Assembly (NCBI GenBank): GCA_903840355.1 | Contig: CAIMFJ010000005.1 | Coordinates: forward strand, 248,001 to 312,000 | DNA length: 64,000 nucleotides | Reading direction: 5' to 3' | Origin: an uncultured Opitutia bacterium | Lineage (GTDB): Bacteria > Verrucomicrobiota > Verrucomicrobiia > Opitutales > UBA953 | Shown here: positions 34,550-43,150 of the stretch, one piece after another | How positions within the stretch are numbered: position 1 is the stretch's first letter | Layout of the letters: each line of letters opens with the position of its first letter | Translations under genes and position numbers: made by a program | Notes under the pieces: model-generated | What the model was told of the DNA's origin: nothing | Database searches by the model: none | Seen by the model: the letters and a program-made list of their open reading frames with translations, nothing else

Positions 34550-35647
34550 TTAGTTCGTTGAGGAATAAACTTTCTTGGTATACTTCTGCGTCAGCCAAGT
34601 TTGCAGGGCTTTAAAATCAGCGGGTGGCTCGACCGAAATCACCAAGGGCTTACCGGTATGAGGGTGCGTGAGCGTGAGGCGATGAGCGTGCAGCATCACG
34701 CGAGGCATGGGCCACTCGGTGTAAAATGGCGTATCAAATTTACCGTAAGTGCGGTCGCCTAAAATCGGGTGACCTAGGTGAGCTAAGTGCACGCGGATTT
34801 GGTGCGTACGTCCCGTATGGGGGAAGGCCCGCACTAAGGCAGCTTGCGCTCCATATTTTTCTTCCACGCGCCACTCGGTACTAGCGTCCCGTCCATCTTC
34901 ACGCACGGCCATGCGCACGCGGACCGTGCGGTGACGATCAATCTTCGCTTCGCACAAGCCAGAGAGGAGGCGAGGGGTCTTGTCTACTAACGCTAAATAT
35001 TCCTTTTGCGCCACGCGTTCGGCGAATTGGCTCACGAGGGCATGGTAGGCCTTGTCGGTCTTAGCTAAGACAATCACGCCCGACGTTTCCCGGTCCAGTC
35101 GGTGTACTACCCCTGGACGTGGAGCACCGCCAGCAGGAGCCAGCTTGCCCTTGGTGTAGTGGAGAAGTCCGTGTACGACCGAGACCTCATCCGAACCCTG
35201 TACGGGGTGGGTGAGTAGGCCGGCGGGTTTATTGATGGCAATCAGATGGGCGTCTTCAAAGAGTACCTCGATTGGCATTTTAATCGCCCGTGCCGTCGGC
35301 TCTTCTTGTTCAGGTAAACTGAGCGAAATCGCATCACCAATTTGCACGACGGTGCGGCGATCCGCGACCACGCCGTTGACCTTGACTAAGTGTAAATCCA
35401 AAGCCTTTTGCACCCGCGAGCGGCTGACGCCTTCAAGCAGTTGGGCTAAGACTTTGTCGACGCGCCCAGCTTCTAAAGTGTCGGGTACGCGCGTGGAGAT
35501 CACTTCCGCGGGAGCCGTGGCAACGACTGCGGGTAGTTTCGTCGGTTTGAATTTGGCGGGAGCCTTGGCTTTCCGCGGGGCGGCTTTTTTAGGAAGACGA
35601 GAACGCGTCGACTTCGTTGGCTTACGTGCCTTTTTAGGAGCAGCCAT
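34550..35647 (-). CDS. rluD: 23S rRNA pseudouridine synthase, RluA/RluD family
   Basis: A 365-residue enzyme. After a basic, Lys/Pro/Ala-rich N-terminal extension (~1-45, not in E. coli RluD), an S4 domain (GRVDKVLAQLLEGVSRSRVQKAL) and the catalytic domain follow, with the Asp in GVVHRLDRETSGVIVLAKT and LAHLGHPILGDRTYG. RluD is favoured by the S4 domain. It starts one base after the stop of the M29 aminopeptidase, so it is part of that operon. Confidence 0.9.
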   Translation of the reverse strand: MAAPKKARKPTKSTRSRLPKKAAPRKAKAPAKFKPTKLPAVVATAPAEVISTRVPDTLEAGRVDKVLAQLLEGVSRSRVQKALDLHLVKVNGVVADRRTVVQIGDAISLSLPEQEEPTARAIKMPIEVLFEDAHLIAINKPAGLLTHPVQGSDEVSVVHGLLHYTKGKLAPAGGAPRPGVVHRLDRETSGVIVLAKTDKAYHALVSQFAERVAQKEYLALVDKTPRLLSGLCEAKIDRHRTVRVRMAVREDGRDASTEWRVEEKYGAQAALVRAFPHTGRTHQIRVHLAHLGHPILGDRTYGKFDTPFYTEWPMPRVMLHAHRLTLTHPHTGKPLVISVEPPADFKALQTWLTQKYTKKVYSSTN

Positions 35648-35648
35648 T

Positions 35649-36776
35649 TTAGCGCGCTTTTTGGTTGAGCAAGTAATCCGGATTCAGTTTTTGCAAAGCC
35701 TTCGGCACGAACAAGCCATCGCGGCGAATCACCTTACCGTCGAAACGAATTTCGCCGCCTCCATATTCAGGACGTTGGATGCACACCATGTCCCAGTGAA
35801 TCGACGACGCGTTGCCGTTGTCGGTGGTTTCATAGCACTTACCTGGCGTGAAGTGGAAGGACCCCGCAATCTTCTCGTCGAAGAGAATGTCTTGCATCGG
35901 GTTGAGGATGTGGGGGTTGAAGCCAATGGCGAATTCCCCGATAAAACGAGCCCCACCGTCGGTATCGAGGATTTCGTTGAGGCGCTTGGTGTTGTTGGCA
36001 GTCGCTTCCACAATCTTACCTTTGCGGAACACGAGGCGGATGTTTTCAAACGAGACACCTTGGTAAATCGTTGGGCAGTTATACTGCAGCACGCCGTTGA
36101 CGGAATCTTTGATGGGGGCCGTGAAAACTTCGCCGTCGGGGATGTTGTATTCGCCGCCGCAAGGGATGGCGTTCATACCCTTAATGTTAAACTTTAAATC
36201 AGTGCCCGGGCCGGTGATGTGCACTTCGTCGGTGGCCATCATGGCTTCGCTCAGTGCTTTCATGCCAGGAATCATGCGGGAGTAATCGAGCGTGCAGACG
36301 CGGAAGTAAAAGTCCGTAAACGCTTCGGTGCTCATCTTGGCCTGTTGGGCCATGGAAGCCGTGGGCCAGCGCACGACGACCCACTTGGTCTTGTTCACAC
36401 GCCAATCTAAAACCGGGCGCATGATTTCGCCTACCAGTTTGGCTTGGGCTCCAGGGACATCGCTCGATTCAAAAATATTATCCGCCCCGCGCACGGCGAT
36501 ATACGCCTGCATTTTCTTCATGCGGGTTAACTCGTGGTCGCTCGCGAGTTTAAACTGTTCGGCATGGCCGCCCTTGACCATCTCACGACCAATGCGAGCA
36601 CGCTGCACGTTGACCATTGGGATGGCCCCTTGGTCGCGGGCGGCTCGAATCAAAGCGATGACGAAATCATCGGGGATGTCGAAAGCGTCGATTAAGACTT
36701 TTTCGCCCTTTTTGAGGCGAGTTGAAAAACCGCAGAGAACTTGCGCGAGTTGGCCGTAGCGTGGATCCATTTGCAT
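35649..36776 (-). CDS. M29-family metallo-aminopeptidase (aminopeptidase T-like)
   Basis: A 375-residue cytoplasmic metallopeptidase. The typical metal and catalytic residues appear in order: [16 protein letters not shown] (Glu), [12 protein letters not shown] (Glu), [14 protein letters not shown] (His), CYETTDNGN, and SIHWDMV (His, Asp). Start ATG 36776 is chosen; a longer reading to 36980 runs into the divergent TPR gene and lacks family similarity. It releases N-terminal residues from peptides. Confidence 0.9.
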   Translation of the reverse strand: MQMDPRYGQLAQVLCGFSTRLKKGEKVLIDAFDIPDDFVIALIRAARDQGAIPMVNVQRARIGREMVKGGHAEQFKLASDHELTRMKKMQAYIAVRGADNIFESSDVPGAQAKLVGEIMRPVLDWRVNKTKWVVVRWPTASMAQQAKMSTEAFTDFYFRVCTLDYSRMIPGMKALSEAMMATDEVHITGPGTDLKFNIKGMNAIPCGGEYNIPDGEVFTAPIKDSVNGVLQYNCPTIYQGVSFENIRLVFRKGKIVEATANNTKRLNEILDTDGGARFIGEFAIGFNPHILNPMQDILFDEKIAGSFHFTPGKCYETTDNGNASSIHWDMVCIQRPEYGGGEIRFDGKVIRRDGLFVPKALQKLNPDYLLNQKAR

Positions 36777-36855
36777 GGAAGTTGCGAAGCTTGAGAGGCT
36801 TTCCAAGCGGAAAGGAGCGCTTGCGTGCTTTCGGTCATGAAGGTAGGTTGGAGCG

Positions 36856-37236
36856 ATGGACGGCCTTTCACCTCTTGCCCAAGCCCAAGCCCTCGCAGAT
36901 GAAGCTTCATTTGATTTTGCCATGGGCGATGAAGCTTTGGCTTTGCAGAAGCTCGCCCAAGCAGTCGCGTTGGATCCCACGAATTTTGCCGCTTGGTTAG
37001 CTAAAGCCGAGGTGCACTTTGCGTTACGTCAATGGGACGAAGCGTTGCGTGCCGGCGAAATGGCCCTGAGTTTACAACCGAAAGACATTCACGTGCACAC
37101 CTCGCTTTCGCGCATTTGGATGGAGCGCGGCGATAAGACTAAGGCCGAACACCACGGGGCGCAGGCACGGATTCTAGGTTGGGGGCAACAACTGAAAGAA
37201 CCTGAGGGTAAGCAACCAGGCGAGATTGCAGGGTAG
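36856..37236 (+). CDS. TPR-repeat protein
   Basis: A 126-residue helical protein with about two and a half tetratricopeptide repeats ([30 protein letters not shown], seen as AWLAKAEV...WDEAL...AL.LQP). TPR domains mediate protein contacts. There is no signal peptide. It is divergent from the M29 aminopeptidase and upstream of groES; a GGTTGGAG stretch precedes its ATG. Confidence 0.78.
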   Translation: MDGLSPLAQAQALADEASFDFAMGDEALALQKLAQAVALDPTNFAAWLAKAEVHFALRQWDEALRAGEMALSLQPKDIHVHTSLSRIWMERGDKTKAEHHGAQARILGWGQQLKEPEGKQPGEIAG

Positions 37237-37263
37237 TGGGCCCGTTGGGATGAGGGCTTAACC

Positions 37264-37324
37264 GGCTGACAACCCTGTCCCAAGCGTGCCAAGACTGTGC
37301 CAAGGGCTGTGTCAGCCTGTCACC
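37264..37324 (+). promoter_or_regulatory. Imperfect repeats and inverted repeat upstream of groES
   Basis: GGCTGACA (37264-37271) and TGTCAGCC (37310-37317) are inverted repeats around imperfect tandem words of the type GTGCCAAG. Possible regulatory role about 170-220 bp upstream of groES; no known motif. Confidence 0.3.
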
Positions 37325-37355
37325 CTGAATTACCCACTTTTTAGACCTCCAACCC

Positions 37356-37384
37356 TTGAACTCCGAGTTTTTCGGGCAAAATAC
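37356..37384 (+). promoter_or_regulatory. Candidate groES promoter
   Basis: TTGAAC, a 17-base spacer, then AAATAC make a plausible -35/-10 pair about 100 bp upstream of groES. No CIRCE inverted repeat (TTAGCACTC type) is present in this region, so HrcA control is not supported. Confidence 0.35.
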
Positions 37385-37481
37385 CCTAAATCATTTGCTA
37401 ATTTCGCCCAAAGCGGTTTTGGCATTTGTTCTGCTACCCCACCCACGTCATTCCTGACAACCATCTCCTAACTACATAACT

Positions 37482-37787
37482 ATGGCAAAATCCAATAAAC
37501 CCTCCGTTAAGCCTCTCGCTGATCGTGTGCTCCTGCAACGCATCGAAGAAGCTGAAGAAATCAAAGGCGGGATTATCATCCCTGATTCCGCTAAGGAAAA
37601 ACCCCAAGAAGCCAAAGTCATCGCCCTGGGTACTGGTGCGGTCGACAAGGACGGTAAGAAGATTCCTTTCTCCGTCAAAGTCGGCGATAAGGTGCTCATC
37701 GGCAAGTACGCTGGCACGGAAGTGAAGTTAGAAGACGACACTTACTTGCTCTTGCGCGAAGAAGAAATCCTCGCGGTCGTCGAATAA
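37482..37787 (+). CDS. groES: Co-chaperonin GroES
   Basis: A 101-residue protein. The mobile loop region is KLKP-like ([26 protein letters not shown]), the conserved [14 protein letters not shown] follows, and the C-terminal [12 protein letters not shown] is classical. It caps GroEL during protein folding. It is 31 bp upstream of groEL. The leader CTACATAACT lacks a Shine-Dalgarno. Confidence 0.97.
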   Translation: MAKSNKPSVKPLADRVLLQRIEEAEEIKGGIIIPDSAKEKPQEAKVIALGTGAVDKDGKKIPFSVKVGDKVLIGKYAGTEVKLEDDTYLLLREEEILAVVE

Positions 37788-37818
37788 TTTTTCCGTCACC
37801 CTCTAAACCCAAAATACT

Positions 37819-39444
37819 ATGTCTAAGAAACAAATCCTGTTTGATGAAGCCGCTCGCCGCAAGGTGCTGAACGGTGTTTCCACCTTGGCTCGTGCGGTTA
37901 AAGTCACCTTGGGGCCTAAAGGTCGCAATGTGATGATCGATAAGAAGTTTGGCGCTCCTAAGGTCACCAAGGACGGTGTCACGGTCGCTAAGGAAATCGA
38001 ATTGGACGATCCCTATGAAAACATGGGCGCCCAAATGGTGCGTGAAGTGGCCTCGAAGACGGCTGATAAAGCTGGCGACGGTACCACGACCGCTACGGTC
38101 TTAGCTGAAGCCATCTACAAAGAAGGCCTCCGCTTCGTCGCCGCCGGTGCGAATCCCATCTTCGTCAAGCGTGGCGTCGATAAGGCTTCGGAAGCCATCG
38201 TGAAGGAGCTCGCTAACATCTCGAAGAAGATCAAGACCCGCGAAGAAATTAAGCAGGTCGCCACGGTCTCTGCTAACTGGGATGCTTCCATCGGTGACAT
38301 CATCGCCGAAGCCATGGATCGCGTGGGTAAGGACGGCACCATCACCGTGGAAGAAGCCAAGACCATCGAAACCACCCTCGACGTCGTCGAAGGTATGCAG
38401 TTCGACAAGGGCTACCTCTCGCCTTACTTCGCAACGAATGCGGAAACCCTCGAAGCGATTTTAGAAGACGCTTACATTCTCCTCTACGAGAAGAAGGTCA
38501 GCGCCATGAAAGATTTGCTGCCCTTGCTCCAAGAAGTGGCCAAGACCAGCAAGCCTCTCTTAATCATCGCCGAAGAAATCGAAGGCGAAGCTTTAGCAAC
38601 CCTCGTGGTTAACCGCCTCCGCGGTACCATCAACGTTTGCGCCGTCAAAGCCCCTGGCTTTGGTGATCGTCGTAAAGCGATGATGGAAGACATCGCCGTC
38701 TTGACCGGTGGTCGCTTCATCACCGAAGACCTCGGTATCAAACTCGAATCCGTTAAGGTCGCTGACCTCGGTCGTGCTAAGCGCATCGTCGCTGACAAGG
38801 AAAACACCACCATCATTCAAGGTGCTGGTAAGTCCGCTGATATCCAAGGCCGCGTGAAGTTAATCCGTCGTCAAATCGAAGAAACCTCTTCGGATTACGA
38901 TAAGGAAAAACTCCAAGAGCGCTTGGCGAAGCTCGCCGGTGGCGTCGCCGTCATTCACGTGGGTGCCGCAACGGAAACCGAATTGAAGGAGAAGAAAGAT
39001 CGCGTTGACGACGCCTTGCACGCCACGCGTGCGGCCGTTGAAGAAGGTATTGTCCCAGGTGGTGGCGTTGCCTTGCTCCGCACGGTCAAAGCCATTGACG
39101 CCGTGATCAATCACCTCGAAGGCGACGAAAAGATTGGCGCCCAAATCGTCCGTAAGGCGATTGAAGAGCCTCTCCGCACGCTTTGTTTCAACGCGGGCGT
39201 CGAAGGTTCCTTGATTGTTCAAGAAGTCTTGTTGAAGCACAAAGCTGGCAACGGTTACAACGTGGCCACGGGTGAATACCAAGACCTCATCGCCGCTGGC
39301 GTGGTAGATCCTACCAAGGTAACCCGCACGGCGATTATCAACGCCGCTTCGGTAGCTGGTCTCTTGCTCACGACCGAGTGCCTCATCACCGACTTGCCCG
39401 AGGAAACCAAGCCTGCGGCCGGCGGTGACCACCACGACCACTGA
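37819..39444 (+). CDS. groEL: Chaperonin GroEL with His-rich tail
   Basis: A 541-residue chaperonin. Family motifs: [43 protein letters not shown], and [15 protein letters not shown]. The usual Gly-Gly-Met C-terminal tail is missing; instead it ends GGDHHDH. The tail lines the cavity in other species, so this could alter it or bind metal; that is inference. A clear terminator follows. Confidence 0.97.
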   Translation: MSKKQILFDEAARRKVLNGVSTLARAVKVTLGPKGRNVMIDKKFGAPKVTKDGVTVAKEIELDDPYENMGAQMVREVASKTADKAGDGTTTATVLAEAIYKEGLRFVAAGANPIFVKRGVDKASEAIVKELANISKKIKTREEIKQVATVSANWDASIGDIIAEAMDRVGKDGTITVEEAKTIETTLDVVEGMQFDKGYLSPYFATNAETLEAILEDAYILLYEKKVSAMKDLLPLLQEVAKTSKPLLIIAEEIEGEALATLVVNRLRGTINVCAVKAPGFGDRRKAMMEDIAVLTGGRFITEDLGIKLESVKVADLGRAKRIVADKENTTIIQGAGKSADIQGRVKLIRRQIEETSSDYDKEKLQERLAKLAGGVAVIHVGAATETELKEKKDRVDDALHATRAAVEEGIVPGGGVALLRTVKAIDAVINHLEGDEKIGAQIVRKAIEEPLRTLCFNAGVEGSLIVQEVLLKHKAGNGYNVATGEYQDLIAAGVVDPTKVTRTAIINAASVAGLLLTTECLITDLPEETKPAAGGDHHDH

Positions 39445-39466
39445 GCCTAGTCTCCATGGTTGAAGC

Positions 39467-39494
39467 ACGGCACCCTTACGGGTGCCGTTTTTTT
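39467..39494 (+). terminator. Rho-independent terminator after groEL
   Basis: Perfect 9-bp stem ACGGCACCC with GGGTGCCGT, loop TTAC, followed by T6, 22 bp after the groEL stop. Confidence 0.93.
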
Positions 39495-39622
39495 GCCCCG
39501 ATGGGAAGTTTATGACGATTTTGCCATCCGAGGGGTTCGAATGGCGAATTAGTCTCAAAAATATGTTTTCTGTGTATTGCCTTTCTTGAAGGGAGAAGTG
39601 TGCTGAATCTTACCCTGACCCC

Positions 39623-42541
39623 ATGCGTACCTTCTTGAATGGTCTTCTCTTTTTGTGCCTGGCACTCGTGGCTACGGCCGCGACGGGCCCGCTTCGCGTG
39701 CTTTACGTCGATGTCGACGGCACCGAGCAAACGGCAGTGGGGCCTTTGCACCCCCTGATGGCTGCGCTGGGTCGCGATGCCATTTGGTTTGATTACCGTG
39801 CAGGCAATTTGCCCGATGCCGACACCTTGGCGCTCTATGACGTTGTCGCCATTAAGCCCAAGTCTGATGGTGCCGTAGCAGCGCTCCCCGCCGGGGTTGC
39901 CTTGCCCGTTATCGTGATCAAGGGCGAGATTGCTCCCGATGCCTTTAGTAAAGATCTCCAAGAAAAACTCTCGGCAGCTCGTTTGACCGATTGGAAAAAC
40001 TTTTTAGCGCAACGCGAACCCGAGCAACGGGAAGAAAATCCCAATGTCGCCAATTACGAAAAGCGTCCGAAGACCCTAACGCTGCAACTTCCGTTTTCGG
40101 TGAAGGGCAGTATGGAGCGCACGCAAGTTCCTGCGGATATGAAGTTGGAGCTCTTTGCGGCTGAACCCGACATTATGAAGCCCATTGCTTTCGCTTGGGA
40201 TAATCGCGGTCGCCTCTGGGTAGCGGAAACGGCGGACTACCCCCACGGCCTGGTCAACGACCAACAAGGCCATGATAAGATTGTGATTTGTGAAGACACG
40301 AAGGGCACCGGTCGCGCCGATAAGTTCACGACCTTTGCGGACCATTTGAACATTCCAACGAGTTTCACCTTTGCCAACGGCGGGATTATTATTTCGCAGC
40401 CTCCTAATTTTCTCTTCCTGAAAGACAGCCATGGCGGCGATCATGCCGACATCCGCGAAGTCATCATGACGGGTTGGGGTGTCCGTGATACCCACGCGCA
40501 AGCGAGCAATTTATCGTATGGTTATGATAACTGGCTCTACGGTGCCGTGGGCTACAGTGGTTTTAGCGGCGACATCGGCGGCGAAAAATTAAACTTCGCT
40601 CAAGGTAGCTACCGTTTCAAAGCCGATGGCTCGAAATTGCAGTTCTTGCACCAGTTTACCAATAATACCTGGGGTCAAAGTGCCAATGCTGCTGGGGATG
40701 ACTTTGGGGGCACGGCCAATAATGCCCCGATTTTCTACGGTGGCATTCCGCAATCCATCGTGCCTCCAGGTGTGCGGGCGATGACGGCGAAGAAGATTAA
40801 TGTCGTCGATAAAGCTCACACCATCACGCCGAACTTCCGTCAGGTCGACGTCATGGGCGGTTACACCGCCGCGGCCGGAAGTAATTTCATTTATTCGAAA
40901 CAATTACCTCCACGGATACAGGGCATGGCGATGGTCTGCGAACCCACCATGAAAATCATCTCGCTCATGAACGTGCAGCCTGACGGCGCCGGTTATGTCG
41001 CCAAGGATGGTTACAACCTCGTGGCGAGTTCGGATGAATGGATGTCGCCCGTCTATGCTCGGGTAGGTCCTGATGGCGCTATCTGGTTCGCAGATTGGCA
41101 GAACTTTATCATTCAACATAACCCCACTCCGAGCGTCGATCGCGGTGGCTATAATGCTAAGACAGGCGTTGGTGGGGCACACGAAAACCCCTTGCGTGAC
41201 CATAGCCGTGGCCGGATTTACCGCGTGGTTTGGAATCATGCTGGGGCGACGACGAATCCCGCCCAGGAGACTTCGGATCAAGCCCTCTTGGAAGGTTTGG
41301 CCGGTAGTACGCAGTATGGCCGTCTCCGAGCCCAACAAATCATTGTAGAAGGCAAGAAGACTAATCTGGTTGCGGGCCTAGTAAAGATGGTGACGCAAAG
41401 CCCCGTGGACGTGGGTGCGATTCATGCTCTTTGGGCTTTGCAAGGCTTGGGTGCATTAGATGCTGAGACCCACAAGAAGGCTTTATTAAGCTCGGATGCT
41501 GCTTTGCGTCGTAATGCCATTCGGGCCTTGGGCACGGATGAAGCCTCGCAGAAGCTTTTCTTCGGTTCGGGCGTGGTGGCGGATAAAAATCCCACGACGC
41601 GTTTAGCCGCTTTGGTTAAACTCACGGAATTTAAGACCACCCCGGAAATCCAAACCCTCACGCGCCAATTGGCCTCAGATCGGGCCCTGCAGGGCGACGA
41701 GTGGTTGAAGGAAGCGGTTAAAGTTTTGGCGAAGAAGCACAAGACGCAGGTCTATGTGGAAGGCCCGAACCTGCTGCCTAATCCCGGTTTGGAAACCATC
41801 GGCGAAGATAAATTGCCAGTGGGTTGGAAGCGTCGGGATTATAACAACAGCCCCGTTACCGTGGGCGCGAAGTGGGAAGTCGTGTCTGGTCCTGGTCAAA
41901 CGCACAGCGGCCAACATGCCTTGCGCTGTATCACCTTAGGCAAAAAGGGTAGTGAAGGTAATGGCGATACCAGTTTCTATGCGGATGTTAACTTGAAGCC
42001 CGATACGGAATACCGTCTCAGCGCTTGGGTGAAGACCCATGCCTTGCGCGGTAAGGCTAGCTTGAATGATCATATCGGACGGGCCGAAACAAACACCCTC
42101 ACCCGCGATGCGGATTGGTCGGAAGTGGAAGTGACGTTTAACTCAGGCAAGAATCCGAAGGCATCCATCAACCTCCTTCACGTTGGCGTGGGTGATTCGT
42201 ACTTTGATGACGTCAAACTTTGCGAACTCACGGTTGCCAGTGAAGCCCCGGTCGTGGCGGGCGTCGCGGCTCGTGGAGAAGAAATCTTCTGGAAGCATCC
42301 CGTGGCCGCTTGTGTCAATTGCCACATGCTTAAAGGCAAGGGTAGTACTGTCGGCCCGGCCTTAGATGGCATCGCCACGCGTGCCACTCCGGCCTACATC
42401 GAGGAGTCGCTCTTGGAGCCCAATAAGGTTTTAGCCAAGGGCTATGAATACCTAGGTGTTTCTCCCATGCCCCCCATGGGATTGATTCTCAAGCCTCAGG
42501 AGTTAGAAGACGTCAAAGCGTTCTTACAGACTCTTAAATAA
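39623..42541 (+). CDS. Large secreted PVC-type dehydrogenase with C-terminal cytochrome c domain
   Basis: A 972-residue exported protein (signal peptide to ~20). Residues ~22-110 form a short Rossmann-like domain resembling part of ThuA; ~160-535 is the beta-propeller dehydrogenase-like domain of the PVC family (LWVAETADYPHG, FTFANGGIIISQPP, GQSANAAGDDFGG, GPDGAIWFADWQNFIIQHN); ~550-705 are HEAT-like helices; ~710-870 is a jellyroll carbohydrate-binding-like domain; and 880-972 is a cytochrome c with heme motif CVNCH (897-901) and a likely axial Met in SPMPPMG. Substrate unknown, probably a sugar or sugar alcohol. Such architecture is frequent in Planctomycetota and Verrucomicrobiota. Confidence 0.85.
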   Translation: MRTFLNGLLFLCLALVATAATGPLRVLYVDVDGTEQTAVGPLHPLMAALGRDAIWFDYRAGNLPDADTLALYDVVAIKPKSDGAVAALPAGVALPVIVIKGEIAPDAFSKDLQEKLSAARLTDWKNFLAQREPEQREENPNVANYEKRPKTLTLQLPFSVKGSMERTQVPADMKLELFAAEPDIMKPIAFAWDNRGRLWVAETADYPHGLVNDQQGHDKIVICEDTKGTGRADKFTTFADHLNIPTSFTFANGGIIISQPPNFLFLKDSHGGDHADIREVIMTGWGVRDTHAQASNLSYGYDNWLYGAVGYSGFSGDIGGEKLNFAQGSYRFKADGSKLQFLHQFTNNTWGQSANAAGDDFGGTANNAPIFYGGIPQSIVPPGVRAMTAKKINVVDKAHTITPNFRQVDVMGGYTAAAGSNFIYSKQLPPRIQGMAMVCEPTMKIISLMNVQPDGAGYVAKDGYNLVASSDEWMSPVYARVGPDGAIWFADWQNFIIQHNPTPSVDRGGYNAKTGVGGAHENPLRDHSRGRIYRVVWNHAGATTNPAQETSDQALLEGLAGSTQYGRLRAQQIIVEGKKTNLVAGLVKMVTQSPVDVGAIHALWALQGLGALDAETHKKALLSSDAALRRNAIRALGTDEASQKLFFGSGVVADKNPTTRLAALVKLTEFKTTPEIQTLTRQLASDRALQGDEWLKEAVKVLAKKHKTQVYVEGPNLLPNPGLETIGEDKLPVGWKRRDYNNSPVTVGAKWEVVSGPGQTHSGQHALRCITLGKKGSEGNGDTSFYADVNLKPDTEYRLSAWVKTHALRGKASLNDHIGRAETNTLTRDADWSEVEVTFNSGKNPKASINLLHVGVGDSYFDDVKLCELTVASEAPVVAGVAARGEEIFWKHPVAACVNCHMLKGKGSTVGPALDGIATRATPAYIEESLLEPNKVLAKGYEYLGVSPMPPMGLILKPQELEDVKAFLQTLK

Positions 42542-42596
42542 GTGCGGCGGTGGCTCTAGGGTTGCCTGGCAGCCCTAGAAAGCTTCATTGGTGAGC

Positions 42597-43091
42597 ATGG
42601 CTGTCAAACTCCAGTCCGAAACCAACCCCATTGTGACGTTACTTTGGTTGCTCGTGATTAGTTTCGCGACCTTCATCGTGATGTACATGGGCGTGCCAGG
42701 CACAGGCTTTAATGGTCTGCGAGCGGGGGTATTCTTCGATATGGAGACGGGCTTTGAAGACGCTCGCTTCATGGATAATCGCATCGTCTGCGACAGTAAG
42801 GAAGCCCTGCACAACATTCAGGCAGAGTTATTAAAAATTAAACCAGATTATCCCATCGAACGAGTTACGTTGCATTTTGATAACTACGCTGCCGGCTATA
42901 AATATCAGGTGCGTTACGTGACGTATTACGCCCAAGCGATTAATTTTGGCGGCGAAGGGCGTTTCTTCCGTCGTGGGGCCCAAGTGGGCGATCCAGATTT
43001 AGACAAAGAAGTGAAGGCTAAGGATGAGGCTTTGGAAAAAGCCATTCGCGGTACTTTAGAACGGTATTTTAAGTCCAAGGGCGCCCAGTAA
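42597..43091 (+). CDS. Unknown single-pass membrane protein
   Basis: I do not recognise this 164-residue protein. One N-terminal transmembrane helix (IVTLLWLLVISFATFIVMYM) is followed by a soluble domain with KPDYPIERVTLHFDNYAAGYKYQVRYVTYYA and a charged helical end. The ATG 42597 is chosen; TTG 42588 and GTG 42591 are also in frame. It stands between two large secreted protein genes and may be unrelated to them. Confidence 0.65.
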   Translation: MAVKLQSETNPIVTLLWLLVISFATFIVMYMGVPGTGFNGLRAGVFFDMETGFEDARFMDNRIVCDSKEALHNIQAELLKIKPDYPIERVTLHFDNYAAGYKYQVRYVTYYAQAINFGGEGRFFRRGAQVGDPDLDKEVKAKDEALEKAIRGTLERYFKSKGAQ

Positions 43092-43150
43092 TGTTCGCTT
43101 AGTCGTGGCTTTCGGGTTGGCAGCACGCTGAGGTTCTTTAGGACAGAGGG

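Noticed and set aside
35211-36197. A 328-codon frame on the plus strand
   Set aside because: It is antisense to rluD and the M29 aminopeptidase, both with conserved motifs; its product has no recognisable features.
37237-37481. A CIRCE (HrcA) operator before groES
   Set aside because: No TTAGCACTC/GAGTGCTAA pair or near relative was found in this interval.
38860-39558. A 232-codon minus-strand frame over groEL
   Set aside because: It passes through the groEL terminator and is antisense to clear chaperonin motifs.
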